From Stenotrophomonas ginsengisoli (GTDB lineage Bacteria; Pseudomonadota; Gammaproteobacteria; Xanthomonadales; Xanthomonadaceae): 64,000 bases of DNA. The DNA lies in NCBI RefSeq assembly GCF_001431485.1, contig NZ_LDJM01000008.1:1-64000 (forward strand), in the 5' to 3' direction. The position numbers and the translations under genes were made by a program. Below the pieces are notes generated by a model. It was not told the DNA's origin. It saw nothing but the letters and a program-made list of their open reading frames with translations, and did not search any database. Numbering within the stretch: position 1 is the stretch's first letter; each line of letters opens with the position of its first letter. This document shows positions 38,095-51,367 of this stretch, piece by piece.

Positions 38095-38428
38095 ACATCC
38101 CCCTGTGGTGGCCGGCACTGGTGCAGCCACCCAAAAACAGCGGGCAAACATGCCACGCACTACGCAAAAATGCGCGCTGCCATCGACCATTTGGCGATTC
38201 GGGTCACACTTCCAGATCACTTTCGGTGCCCCGTAAGAGAAGCAACGCTAAAGTGCCAGCGCGGTTACCAGCGACGCTGGCAACTGCACAACAGGGGACA
38301 TTGCTGGCTTTGCCCACAGTACGTCGGTCGTGCTTCCTGTTGCTGTGTCGTCAACAGGAGCTGTAGCGATCCATGTGCCATCCCCCACGCCTCCCCTTCC
38401 CGTCATCCGGCCGTGTCAGGTCGCAACG
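38095..38428. promoter_or_regulatory. Divergent gspE/gspD intergenic region with an inverted repeat
   Basis: This 334-base gap must carry promoters for both secretion operons. It contains an inverted repeat TGCCAGCG (38254-38261) and CGCTGGCA (38275-38282) separated by 13 bases, a possible operator. No gene or other clear element is visible in it. Confidence 0.5.
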
Positions 38429-40315
38429 ATGAAGGCCGTGCTGCGCCGTTGGTCGCCTCGTCTTGCCGGCTGCCTGCTGGCCCTGAGCCTGCTGCTGCCG
38501 GCCCCTGCCATGGCCGAAGCAGCCGGACAATGGACGATCAACATGAAGGACACCGACATCCGCGATTTCATCGGTGCGGTGTCCAGCATCACCGGTGACA
38601 CCCTGGTGGTCGATCCGCGTGTCAGCGGCCAGGTCAGCGTGATGGCCAGCGAGCCGATGTCGCTGCCGGAAGTGCGCCGCCTGTTCCTGTCGGTGATGAC
38701 GGTCAACGGTTTTGCGGTGATCGAGGATGACCAGCAGACCCGCATCGTGCCCAATGACGAAGCCCATGGCTGGGCCGGCAACCGGGGCACGGGCAATGAC
38801 GCCATCGAAACCCGGGTCCTGCCGGTACAGCATGGCGTGGCCAGCGAGCTGCTGCCGATGCTGCGCCCGCTGTTGCCGGGCAATGCCCACCTGGCCGCGG
38901 TGCCCACCTCAAACTCGCTGATCATCAGCGATCGCCGCGGCAACATCGCCCGCATCCAGGCCCTGCTGCGCCAGCTCGATGCGCCGCAGCTGCATGAGCA
39001 CAGCGCCTACGACGCAGTCCATGCCAGTGCCGAATCACTGCAGCGCATGCTCAGTGCCACCCTCGGGGCCAGCGCCGCCAACGGTGGCACCCGGGTACTG
39101 GCCGATCCACGCCTGAACCGCCTGCTGGTATTCGGCCCGGTGCAGGCACGCGAACGCCTGATCGCCCTGGCCCGCTCGCTGGATGCCGATGCGCCGCAGT
39201 CCTCCACCACCCAGGTGATGCGCCTGCGCCACGGCGATGCCAAGCAGATTGCGCAGACCGTGGATGCCATTGCCGGCTCGATCAACGCCGATCCGCAGCA
39301 GGGCGAAAGCAAGGCCAGCAGCCTGGTGCGCGCCGATGAGAGCATCAATGCGGTGGTCATCCACGCCCGTCCGGACATGCTGCGGGTGCTGCGCGATGTG
39401 GTGAACCAGCTGGACATCCCGCGTTCGCAGGTGCTGGTGGAGGCGGCCATCGTGGAAATTTCCGGTGACATCGAAGATGCGCTCGGCGTGCAATGGGCGA
39501 TGGACGGCGGCTCGGGCAGCGCCGGCGTCGGTGGCATCAACTACAACGATACCGGCCTGTCGATCGGCACCCTGATCGGCACCCTGGCCAGCGGCGCGAT
39601 GCCGGCCAGCCTGCCCTCCGGGGCCCTGCTGGGCATCGGCAACAGCAACTTTGCTGCCCTGGTCACCGCGCTGTCGTCCAGCAGCAAGAGCAACCTGCTC
39701 TCCACCCCGACCCTGCTCACCCTGGACCACCAGCCGGCCGAAATCCTGGTCGGCCAGAACGTGCCGTTCCAGACCGGCTCGTATACCACCAGTGCCGACG
39801 GCACCAGCAACCCGTTCACCACGATCCAGCGCCAGGACGTCGGCGTGACCCTGAAGGTCACCCCGCACATCAACGATGGTGGCAGCCTGCGCCTGGAAAT
39901 CGAGCAGGAAATCTCCTCGCTGGTGCCCTCGCCCAGTGGCATCCAGGTCGCCGACGTGATCACCAACAAGCGCTCGATCAAGAGCACCATCCTGGCCATG
40001 GACGGGCAGGTGATCGTGCTCGGTGGCCTGATCCAGGATGACAGCAGCGACCAGCATTCCAAGGTGCCCCTGCTGGGCGACATCCCCGGCCTGGGCCGGC
40101 TTTTCAGCTCGACCAGCAAGAACCGGGTCAAACGCAACCTGATGGTCTTCCTGCGCCCCACTGTCATCACCGACATGAGCGAGGCCGGAGCCATCAGCGA
40201 ACACAAGTACATGGACCTGCGTCAGCAGGCGCCGCCTCCCAGGCGCGGGCAGACACCACTGCCGGCCCACAGCCAGCAACTGTTTCCGGACCTCCGCCCC
40301 ACTCCGCTGAACTGA
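38429..40315 (+). CDS. gspD: Type II secretion outer-membrane secretin D
   Basis: A 628-residue secretin with a signal peptide (cleavage near A-M-A-E-A, about 30). The N0 domain begins I-N-M-K-D-T-D-I-R-D-F-I; repeated N1-N3 domains contain T-S-N-S-L-I-I-S-D and N-R-L-L-V-F-G; the secretin core has the G-V-T-L-K-V-T-P-H-I motif near 475 and V-P-L-L-G-D-I-P-G-L-G-R-L-F-S near 550. It forms the channel for folded proteins. It heads a rightward unit with a metalloprotease and two GspC-like proteins. MKAVLRRWSP at 38429 begins a proper signal, so the longer frame upstream is unlikely. Confidence 0.95.
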   Translation: MKAVLRRWSPRLAGCLLALSLLLPAPAMAEAAGQWTINMKDTDIRDFIGAVSSITGDTLVVDPRVSGQVSVMASEPMSLPEVRRLFLSVMTVNGFAVIEDDQQTRIVPNDEAHGWAGNRGTGNDAIETRVLPVQHGVASELLPMLRPLLPGNAHLAAVPTSNSLIISDRRGNIARIQALLRQLDAPQLHEHSAYDAVHASAESLQRMLSATLGASAANGGTRVLADPRLNRLLVFGPVQARERLIALARSLDADAPQSSTTQVMRLRHGDAKQIAQTVDAIAGSINADPQQGESKASSLVRADESINAVVIHARPDMLRVLRDVVNQLDIPRSQVLVEAAIVEISGDIEDALGVQWAMDGGSGSAGVGGINYNDTGLSIGTLIGTLASGAMPASLPSGALLGIGNSNFAALVTALSSSSKSNLLSTPTLLTLDHQPAEILVGQNVPFQTGSYTTSADGTSNPFTTIQRQDVGVTLKVTPHINDGGSLRLEIEQEISSLVPSPSGIQVADVITNKRSIKSTILAMDGQVIVLGGLIQDDSSDQHSKVPLLGDIPGLGRLFSSTSKNRVKRNLMVFLRPTVITDMSEAGAISEHKYMDLRQQAPPPRRGQTPLPAHSQQLFPDLRPTPLN

Positions 40316-40417
40316 CCGCACACCAGTCAGCGCCATCCCAGGGCCCGCCACCGCACCGCGCTCGCTCGACGCGGTGCCTGGCAGGCCTGTGCACACCATT
40401 CCAGGGGGAATACCACC

Positions 40418-43333
<2,916 letters not shown>

Positions 43334-43377
43334 TCCCTGCCGGCCCGGAGCCGTACAGGCTCCGGGCCACACCGACC

Positions 43378-43911
43378 ATGACCACCCTCTTACATTCCCT
43401 GCCTGTCCTGTTGCTGATCACCGCGATTACCGCCGCCGACGCTCAAGCGGGGAGCACCCCGGCCCTGCTGCCGGCCGGATTGGCACCGGCCGGCCTGCGT
43501 CTGCAGGCTACTTTTGCCGCGGCCCGGCCCGATCAGGGCATGGCCGTGTTCGGCCAGAATGGACAGACCAGCCTGCGCCGGGCCGGCAGTGACCTGGGCA
43601 ATGGGCTGCAATTGCTGCGTATCCTCACCGACCGCGTCGTGCTCTCCCACGGCAGCCGCGAGTACTACCTGCCACTGCGCCCGGCTGCGAGCGATGAACG
43701 TCGACCTTCAGCCATGCCGGTCAAGCGGCAGGCCACTGCGACCGGCCATGACCTGCGCCCGGCCAGCCACACCGTGGGTATCCGCTCCGGAGGACCGGCA
43801 CTGCAGGCCGGCAATCTGGACGACGTCCGCCAACAATGCCATTCCAGCGCCATGAGCCAGCTCAGTGCCGCACAACAGCAGGAAATCCAGGCGTTGGGCC
43901 TGTGTCCATGA
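43378..43911 (+). CDS. Exported GspC-like (HR-domain) protein
   Basis: A 177-residue protein with an N-terminal signal or anchor (M-T-T-L-L-H-S-L-P-V-L-L-L-I-T-A). Residues about 38-105 read like the homology region of GspC: L-R-L-Q-A-T-F-A-A-A, A-V-F-G-Q-N-G-Q-T-S-L-R-R-A-G, then L-Q-L-L-R-I-L-T-D-R-V-V-L-S and a final strand Y-Y-L-P-L. That domain binds the N0 domain of the secretin. The remaining C-terminal region has no known motif and two cysteines. The stop overlaps the start of the next gene (ATGA, 43908-43911). It may be an accessory periplasmic adaptor or a chaperone-like partner for the protease; the assignment is by pattern only. Confidence 0.6.
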   Translation: MTTLLHSLPVLLLITAITAADAQAGSTPALLPAGLAPAGLRLQATFAAARPDQGMAVFGQNGQTSLRRAGSDLGNGLQLLRILTDRVVLSHGSREYYLPLRPAASDERRPSAMPVKRQATATGHDLRPASHTVGIRSGGPALQAGNLDDVRQQCHSSAMSQLSAAQQQEIQALGLCP

Positions 43912-44390
43912 CCACGTCGATGATCACGTCCATGACCCGTCTCCCGCCTTGGCTGCCACGCCTGCTGGCCGTGGCCATTGTTGCCGGCAGCCTGGCCAGC
44001 ATCGGCTGGCAGGCCTGGCAGTTGCGCCAGGACTTCCGCCTGCCGGCCATTGGCAAGTTGCAGGCACCGGCTGCGCCGGCCGCACCGGGCAGCCTGGCCA
44101 ACCTGTTCACCCCACGCCAAGCCAGCGCCCCGCCCGGCAGCACGTCCATCGAAGGCCTGCAGCTGCAGGCCAGCCTGGTGGCCGATGTGGCCAGCCAGTC
44201 ACGCGCCCTGATCCTGGTCCCGGGCAGCGGCACCCTCAACCTGCAGGTCGGTGACATGCTCCACGATGACCTGGTCGTTGAAAGCGTGCGTGCCGACCAT
44301 GTCACCCTGCGCCAGGGCGACAGCCTGCATATGCTCATGCTCGACACTCCAGGCCTGGACAATGCCACGGCAGACGACCCTCTGCCCTGA
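43908..44390 (+). CDS. gspC: Type II secretion protein C-like
   Basis: A 160-residue bitopic protein. A short cytoplasmic start is followed by a transmembrane helix (L-L-A-V-A-I-V-A-G-S-L-A-S-I-G-W, about 17-35), a Pro/Ala linker and an HR domain with G-L-Q-L-Q-A-S-L-V-A-D, A-L-I-L, V-G-D-M-L and V-E-S-V-R-A-D-H-V-T-L-R. This is the GspC architecture without the C-terminal PDZ or coiled-coil domain (many GspC proteins are about 270 residues). It links GspD to the inner-membrane platform. It is the last gene of the rightward unit, followed by a terminator shared with groEL. Confidence 0.75.
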   Translation: MTTSMITSMTRLPPWLPRLLAVAIVAGSLASIGWQAWQLRQDFRLPAIGKLQAPAAPAAPGSLANLFTPRQASAPPGSTSIEGLQLQASLVADVASQSRALILVPGSGTLNLQVGDMLHDDLVVESVRADHVTLRQGDSLHMLMLDTPGLDNATADDPLP

Positions 44391-44443
44391 GGCCTGCGGC
44401 GGACAACCCACTCCATGCCGCATCACGGCAGACGCAGACAAAG

Positions 44444-44472
44444 AAAAACCCCGCTCGACGAGCGGGGTTTTT
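44444..44472. terminator. Bidirectional terminator between gspC and groEL
   Basis: AAAAA-CCCCGCT-CGACG-AGCGGGG-TTTTT: a symmetrical hairpin with A and T tracts on both sides between convergent genes. Confidence 0.9.
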
Positions 44473-44509
44473 CGTTACAGCAGTCAGCGCGGGGCTGGCA
44501 ACGGCGGAC

Positions 44510-46168
<1,659 letters not shown>

Positions 46169-46219
46169 TTACCTCAAAAAAATTCGGAAAAATCAGGAAG
46201 TAGCGGCGAAACGCTCGAC

Positions 46220-46507
46220 TCAGCCGATGACGGCGAGGATGTCGTCTTCGCGCAGGACCTTGTACTCGACGCCTTCGGCCTTGTAGGTCGAACCGGCGTA
46301 CTGGCCGTAGATGACCTTGTCACCCACTTGAAGCGACGGCGCGCGCACGCTGCCGTTGTCCAGCGGCTTGCCCGGGCCCACGGCCACGACTTCGCCCTTG
46401 GTGGACTTTTCCTTGGCCGAATCCGGAATCAAGATGCCGCCAGCGGAGATTTCGTCTGCTTCGATCGGCTTGACTACAACGCGGTCGTGAAGCGGCTTGA
46501 TGCTCAT
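46220..46507 (-). CDS. groES: 10-kDa co-chaperonin GroES
   Basis: A 95-residue GroES with [10 protein letters not shown] near the start, the mobile-loop motif S-A-G-G-I-L-I-P and the C-terminal R-E-D-D-I-L-A-V-I. It forms the heptameric lid of the chaperonin. The ATG at 46507 has the site AAGAGG. groEL follows after 57 bases. A sigma-32-like promoter lies about 110 bases upstream. Confidence 0.98.
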   Translation of the reverse strand: MSIKPLHDRVVVKPIEADEISAGGILIPDSAKEKSTKGEVVAVGPGKPLDNGSVRAPSLQVGDKVIYGQYAGSTYKAEGVEYKVLREDDILAVIG

Positions 46508-46616
46508 GAAAGACCTCTTAAGTATTTGACTGGTCAAAAATTTTGGCACTTGCCCCAACCGTTTGCGGGGGCGGCGGCAAGCGCGGGATAAAGCCCGGCA
46601 ACCCGGGATGCCAAGG

Positions 46617-46645
46617 AAGATGGAGCCCGCTGGCGCGCTTTCAAG
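46617..46645 (-). promoter_or_regulatory. Sigma-32-type heat-shock promoter of groESL
   Basis: On the reverse strand CTTGAAA (46645-46639) is followed after 15 bases by CCATCTT (46623-46617), close to the consensus CTTGAAA / CCCATNT. A CIRCE element was looked for between here and groES but none was seen. Confidence 0.6.
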
Positions 46646-46793
46646 GGCCACATGCAAACTTTTTTGTGCCTGCGCCATCACCCTGGCAAGCGGCCAGCGG
46701 TCACAGTTCGCGCATCTGCCCGTACAACCGTCATCAAGCCCGGCCTACCCTCGCGTGCCGGAATTACCGGTTCATTCATATTCGGGTATCCCC

Positions 46794-48560
46794 ATGACGA
46801 TGCGCTTCCGCCTGCGGCCACTGGCCCTTGCCCTGCTCACCGCAACACTGACCGCGCCTGCGATGGCCTCGGTGTTCATCAATGAACTGCATTACGACAA
46901 CAGCAACAACGACATCGACGAAGGCATCGAGGTCGTCGCCACTGCCGGCGAGAACCTGGCCACCTATTCCATCGTGCTCTACAACGGCGCCACCGCCAGC
47001 GCCGGCACCACCTATTCCACCCGCCAGTTGCCGGCCGGCAGCGCTGCCAGTTGTGGCGGCACGGTGTCCATGGCCAGCCTGCGCTCCAACAACTTGATCC
47101 AGAACGGTGGCAATGACGGCATCGCCCTGGTCGACGGCAACGGCCAGGTGGTGCAGTTCCTCAGCTACGAGGGCAGCCTGACCGCCAGCAACGGCCCGGC
47201 CGCCGGCATGACCAGCACCGCCATCCCGGTGTCGGAAACCAATTCCACTGCGGCCGGCACCTCGCTGCAGCTGGCCGGCACGGGCAGCAGCTACGGCGAC
47301 TTCAGCTGGCGCAGCAGCGCCACCGCCACCTTCGGCAGCTGCAACAACGCCCAGACCTTCAGCGGCACCAGCACCGGCACCGGGCCGCGTCCGAGCGTGA
47401 GCAACACCACCCCGGTCAACGGCGCCACCGGCGTGCCGATGGCCGCCGACCTGCTGGTCAACTTCTCCGAGGCCGTCACCGCCGCCAGCGGTGCCTTCAC
47501 CCTGCGCTGCGGCACCACCAACATTGCCCTGAGCCACCCGGCCAGCGGCACCAGCTTCGCCCTGACCCCGGCCAGCGTGCTCGCCCCCGGTGCCAGCTGC
47601 CAGCTCGGCGTGGTGGCCAGCAAGCTCACCGACAGCGACGGCCTGACCCCGGCAGCCAACACCACGGTCAACTTCACCGTGGCCGCCGGCAGCACCCCGG
47701 GCGTGCCGGGCAGCGGCTACTGGTCGCGGGTCAACACCTCCAGCGCCTCGCAGCTGCGCTGCTCGATCCACCACACCATCAAGGGGCACACCTCCTACCC
47801 CTACAGCGGTGGCACCACCAACACCTGGACCATCCTGGAGATTGCCGACGAGAACCCGGCCAATCCGGGCCAGATCCTGGACATCTACCGCAACCGCGCC
47901 TACAGCAAGGTGTCCGCGCGCGCCGGTACCGGCTCGGGGCTGACCTACAACCGCGAGCACACCTGGCCCAAGTCGCTGGGCTTCTCCTCCACCACCGGTG
48001 ACAAGGGCCTGCCCAACGCCCCGCACACCGACGCGCACATGCTTTACCTGTCCGACACCAACTTCAATTCCAGCCGCGGCAACAAGCCGCTGGCCAACTG
48101 CACCAGCGGCTGCACCGCGCTGGCCACCGAGGCCAACAACGGCGACGGCGGCACCAGCGCACGCGGTGACCGCAACTGGTTCATCGGCCCGGACGGCAAT
48201 GGCGGCAGCTTCGAGGTGTGGGACGGGCGCAAGGGCGACATCGCCCGTGCGGTGCTCTACATGGCCATCCGCTATGAAGGCGGCAAGCACCCGGTGACCC
48301 AGCAGACCGAGCCGGACCTGGAACTGACCGACGACCGTTCCAAGATCGTCATCACCTCGTCCTCGCCGGCCTACATGGGTCTGCTCTCCACCCTGCTGGC
48401 CTGGCACCAGCTCGACCCGCCGGATGCGGCCGAGCGCGCGCGCAATGACGTGGTGCAGAGCTTCCAGGGCAACCGCAACCCGTTCATCGACAACCCGCAG
48501 TGGGCCACCGCCGCCCTGTTCAACTCGGCCAAGCCGGCCACCTGCCAGCTGGCCAACTGA
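46794..48560 (+). CDS. Exported endonuclease I-family nuclease with LTD-like and Ig-like domains
   Basis: A 588-residue secreted nuclease. The signal peptide ends A-M-A/S near 25. Residues about 26-170 (F-I-N-E-L-H-Y-D-N, A-T-Y-S-I-V-L-Y-N-G) resemble a lamin-tail-like (LTD) domain, and about 200-300 (T-P-V-N-G-A-T-G-V-P, V-N-F-S-E-A-V) a bacterial Ig-like domain. The C-terminal half carries the endonuclease I motif Y-N-R-E-H-T-W-P-K-S (His-Me finger) near residue 385, with D-R-N-W and Q-G-N-R-N-P-F-I-D later on. It probably cuts extracellular DNA or RNA for nutrients or biofilm turnover, exported possibly by the type II system. A second in-frame ATG (46800) is an alternative start. Confidence 0.88.
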   Translation: MTMRFRLRPLALALLTATLTAPAMASVFINELHYDNSNNDIDEGIEVVATAGENLATYSIVLYNGATASAGTTYSTRQLPAGSAASCGGTVSMASLRSNNLIQNGGNDGIALVDGNGQVVQFLSYEGSLTASNGPAAGMTSTAIPVSETNSTAAGTSLQLAGTGSSYGDFSWRSSATATFGSCNNAQTFSGTSTGTGPRPSVSNTTPVNGATGVPMAADLLVNFSEAVTAASGAFTLRCGTTNIALSHPASGTSFALTPASVLAPGASCQLGVVASKLTDSDGLTPAANTTVNFTVAAGSTPGVPGSGYWSRVNTSSASQLRCSIHHTIKGHTSYPYSGGTTNTWTILEIADENPANPGQILDIYRNRAYSKVSARAGTGSGLTYNREHTWPKSLGFSSTTGDKGLPNAPHTDAHMLYLSDTNFNSSRGNKPLANCTSGCTALATEANNGDGGTSARGDRNWFIGPDGNGGSFEVWDGRKGDIARAVLYMAIRYEGGKHPVTQQTEPDLELTDDRSKIVITSSSPAYMGLLSTLLAWHQLDPPDAAERARNDVVQSFQGNRNPFIDNPQWATAALFNSAKPATCQLAN

Positions 48561-48631
48561 TGTCCCCCGTCCGGGCGGCCTGCGCGGCCGCCCGGCAGCG
48601 CACGGCGCGGGCCCCTATACTGGCCCGCGCC

Positions 48632-48964
48632 ATGTCCGATTCCACCGTCTGCCTGCTGCTCACCACCTGCCCGGATGCCGCCACTGCGCAAGCGCTGGCC
48701 GATGGGCTGGTCAGCGCGCGCCTGGCGGCCTGCGTCAGCCAGCTGCCCGGGATGATCTCCACCTACCGCTGGCAGGGACAGATCCAGCGCGAAAGCGAGA
48801 TCCAGCTGATCATCAAGACCAGCAACGCCCGCCGCGCCCAGGCCATGGACCATATCCAGACCCACCACCCCTACGATGTCCCGGAGATCCTGGCCCTGCC
48901 GGTCAGTGACGGGCTGCCGGCCTATCTGGCCTGGGTGGCACACAACTCCGCCGAGGATTGCTGA
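48632..48964 (+). CDS. cutA: Divalent-cation tolerance protein CutA
   Basis: A 110-residue CutA1 protein, a trimeric cytosolic or periplasmic copper-binding protein. C-L-L-L-T-T-C-P-D, L-A-A-C-V-S-Q-L-P-G, the S-x-Y-R-W-Q-G-Q-I segment and the C-terminal Y-D-V-P-E-I-L-A-L-P-V are diagnostic. MSDSTVCLLL at 48632 is the family start. It lies 3 bases before dsbD, the same cutA-dsbD order as in E. coli, so the pair is likely one operon with the TlpA-like gene. Confidence 0.95.
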   Translation: MSDSTVCLLLTTCPDAATAQALADGLVSARLAACVSQLPGMISTYRWQGQIQRESEIQLIIKTSNARRAQAMDHIQTHHPYDVPEILALPVSDGLPAYLAWVAHNSAEDC

Positions 48965-48967
48965 CCG

Positions 48968-51367
48968 ATGTCTTTGCTGTTGCGCCTGTGCGCATTGATC
49001 ACCCTGGCCGGTACTGCCTTCAGCGCCAGCGCAGCCGATGAGAAGGACCTGCTGCCGGTCGATGAGGCCTTCGTGCTGGAAGCCAGCGCCGCCAGCCGCG
49101 AGCGCATCGACCTGCAATGGCAGATTGCCGATGGCTATTACCTCTATCGCCACCGCACCCGCGTGGTTGCCGCTAGCGGTTTTGCCGCCGGCGACCTGCA
49201 GCTGCCGGCCGGCAAGGCCCACACCGATGAGTTCTTCGGCCCGGTGGAGACCTACCGCAAGCAGCTCAGCGCACACCTGCCCGGCCAGGCCAGCGAAGGC
49301 AGCCAGCGGGTCAGCCTGGAAGTGCATTACCAGGGCTGCGCGGACATCGGCATCTGCTATCCGCCGCAAAAGCGCACGCTCAATGTCAGCCTGCCGGCCG
49401 CCACCGCGGCTACCGTGGGCAGCAGGCCGCTTGCCGGCCTGCTCAACAACCTGCCCGGCCTGGGTGGCAACAATCCCGGCCCGGGCACCGGCCTGCGCCT
49501 GCCCGGCAGTGACGCCGGCCCCGGCCTGCCGCTGCCGGCCGAACAGGCCTACCGCCTGGAGGCCGTGGCCGATGGCGGCAACACCCTGCTGCTGCGCTTC
49601 ACCCCGGCCGCCGGCTATTACCTGTACCGCGACCGCAGCGCCTTCACCATCGAGGGTCTGGACGGGGTCCGCGCCGGCACCCCGAACTGGCCGGCCGGCA
49701 AGCAGCACCACGACGAATATTTCGGCCACACGGTGGTCTATTTCGACCCGATCGAGCTGAAGCTGCCGCTGCGCCGGCTGGCCGAAGGCGGCGGCAGTGC
49801 GACCTTGGTGGCGACCTTCCAGGGCTGCCAGGACCAGGGCATCTGCTATCCGCCGATGACCCGCCGCATCCGCGTGGACATCCCGCGTGGCCGCATCGAC
49901 CCCGGCCCGGCCACCCCGGCGACGGCCACCGCCGCCAACGGCACCGCCAAGCCGGCCCTGCCGCCGGCCACCGTGGTCAGCCCGCAGCAGGAGCCGGCCG
50001 CCCATCTGGACAACCCGGCCACGGCCAACCTACCGGCCCCGCCGGGCAGCCTGATGGTGCGTCCGCGCGCCACCACCCAGGTGCCGGCCAGTGTCGATGC
50101 CAGTGCCGACAACGCCCTGCGCTCCACCCCGCCGCCGGCCGCGCCGGCCGACAACAGCAACCGCCTGTGGCTGGCCCTGCTGCTGGCCCTGGCCGGCGGC
50201 CTGCTCCTGAACCTGATGCCGTGCGTGCTGCCGGTGCTCTCGCTCAAGGCCCTGGGCCTGGCCCAGAGCGGTGCCAGCCGTGACCACGCCCGTGGCCATG
50301 CGCTGTGGTACACCGCCGGCGTGCTGACCGCCTTCACCGCCATTGGCGGCCTGGTCATCGCCCTGCGTGCGGCCGGCCAGGCTGCCGGCTGGGGCTTCCA
50401 ACTGCAGCAGCCGCTGTTTGTGGCGGTGCTGGTCTATCTGATGTTTGCGATGGGCCTGAGCCTGTCGGGCGTGTTCAACATCGGCCGCGGCGGGGTCGGC
50501 CCGTTCAGCCGCCTGCTCGGCCAGCGCAGCGGCCCGGCCGGCGATTTCCTCACCGGGGTGCTGGCCTGCGTGATGGCCAGCCCCTGCATTGCCCCGTTCA
50601 TGGGTGGCGCCCTGGCCTATGCCTTCACCGCCCCGCCGCTGCTGGCCCTGCTGGTGTTTGCCATGCTCGGCCTCGGCCTGGCCCTGCCGTTCCTGCTGAT
50701 CGGCTTCATCCCGGCCCTGGCCGACCGTCTGCCGCGTCCGGGCGCGTGGATGGAAACCTTCAAGCAGCTGATGGCCTTCCCGATGTACCTCACCGCCGTC
50801 TGGCTGCTGTGGGTGCTGGGCAAGCAGCGCGGCGTGGATGGCATTGCCCTGCTGCTGGCCGGCCTGACCGTGCTCGCCCTGGCCCTGTGGTGGGCCGAGC
50901 GCAGCCTGTGGCGCGAACGCCGCACCATGGCCAGCATCGCCCTGCTGCTGGCCGCCTGCGCCCTGTTGCCGATCGGCCTGGTGGCGCGCCTGCCGGCACC
51001 GGCCACGGTGGCCAGCAGTGGCAGCGGCCATGTCGCCTACGACGCCAACCTGCTGGACCGCCTGCGTGCCGACAACCGCGTGGTGTTCGTCAACATGACC
51101 GCCGACTGGTGCGTGACCTGCAAGGCCAATGAGCGCAACGTCATCGAACGTGCCGCCTTCAGCGACATCCTGCGGCGTACCGATGCGGTCTACATGCGTG
51201 GTGACTGGACCAACGTGGACCCGGCCATCAGCGCCTTCCTGAGCGAGCACAAGGCCGTCGGGGTGCCGTTGTACGTGGTCTACGGCCCCGGCGCACCGCC
51301 GCGGGTCCTGCCCACGGTGCTGAGCCAGACCGTGGTCGAAGACGCCCTGCTGCGGGCCGCCCGGTGA
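48968..51367 (+). CDS. dsbD: Thiol:disulfide interchange protein DsbD with a duplicated N-terminal domain
   Basis: A 799-residue inner-membrane electron carrier. After the signal peptide there are two DsbD-alpha-like immunoglobulin domains: Y-Y-L-Y-R-H-R-T-R with C-A-D-I-G-I-C-Y-P-P near 130, and Y-Y-L-Y-R-D-R-S with C-Q-D-Q-G-I-C-Y-P-P near 290. Most DsbD proteins have only one (E. coli DsbD is 565 residues). The beta domain (about 395-620) has redox cysteines in N-L-M-P-C-V-L-P and M-A-S-P-C-I-A-P. The C-terminal thioredoxin domain has D-W-C-V-T-C-K near 715. It brings reducing power from thioredoxin to periplasmic proteins. The stop overlaps the GTG start of the next gene. Confidence 0.95.
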   Translation: MSLLLRLCALITLAGTAFSASAADEKDLLPVDEAFVLEASAASRERIDLQWQIADGYYLYRHRTRVVAASGFAAGDLQLPAGKAHTDEFFGPVETYRKQLSAHLPGQASEGSQRVSLEVHYQGCADIGICYPPQKRTLNVSLPAATAATVGSRPLAGLLNNLPGLGGNNPGPGTGLRLPGSDAGPGLPLPAEQAYRLEAVADGGNTLLLRFTPAAGYYLYRDRSAFTIEGLDGVRAGTPNWPAGKQHHDEYFGHTVVYFDPIELKLPLRRLAEGGGSATLVATFQGCQDQGICYPPMTRRIRVDIPRGRIDPGPATPATATAANGTAKPALPPATVVSPQQEPAAHLDNPATANLPAPPGSLMVRPRATTQVPASVDASADNALRSTPPPAAPADNSNRLWLALLLALAGGLLLNLMPCVLPVLSLKALGLAQSGASRDHARGHALWYTAGVLTAFTAIGGLVIALRAAGQAAGWGFQLQQPLFVAVLVYLMFAMGLSLSGVFNIGRGGVGPFSRLLGQRSGPAGDFLTGVLACVMASPCIAPFMGGALAYAFTAPPLLALLVFAMLGLGLALPFLLIGFIPALADRLPRPGAWMETFKQLMAFPMYLTAVWLLWVLGKQRGVDGIALLLAGLTVLALALWWAERSLWRERRTMASIALLLAACALLPIGLVARLPAPATVASSGSGHVAYDANLLDRLRADNRVVFVNMTADWCVTCKANERNVIERAAFSDILRRTDAVYMRGDWTNVDPAISAFLSEHKAVGVPLYVVYGPGAPPRVLPTVLSQTVVEDALLRAAR

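Noticed and set aside
46508..46616. CIRCE operator for groESL
   Set aside because: No TTAGCACTC / GAGTGCTAA pair is present; GGCACTTG near 46542 is a single unsupported half-match.
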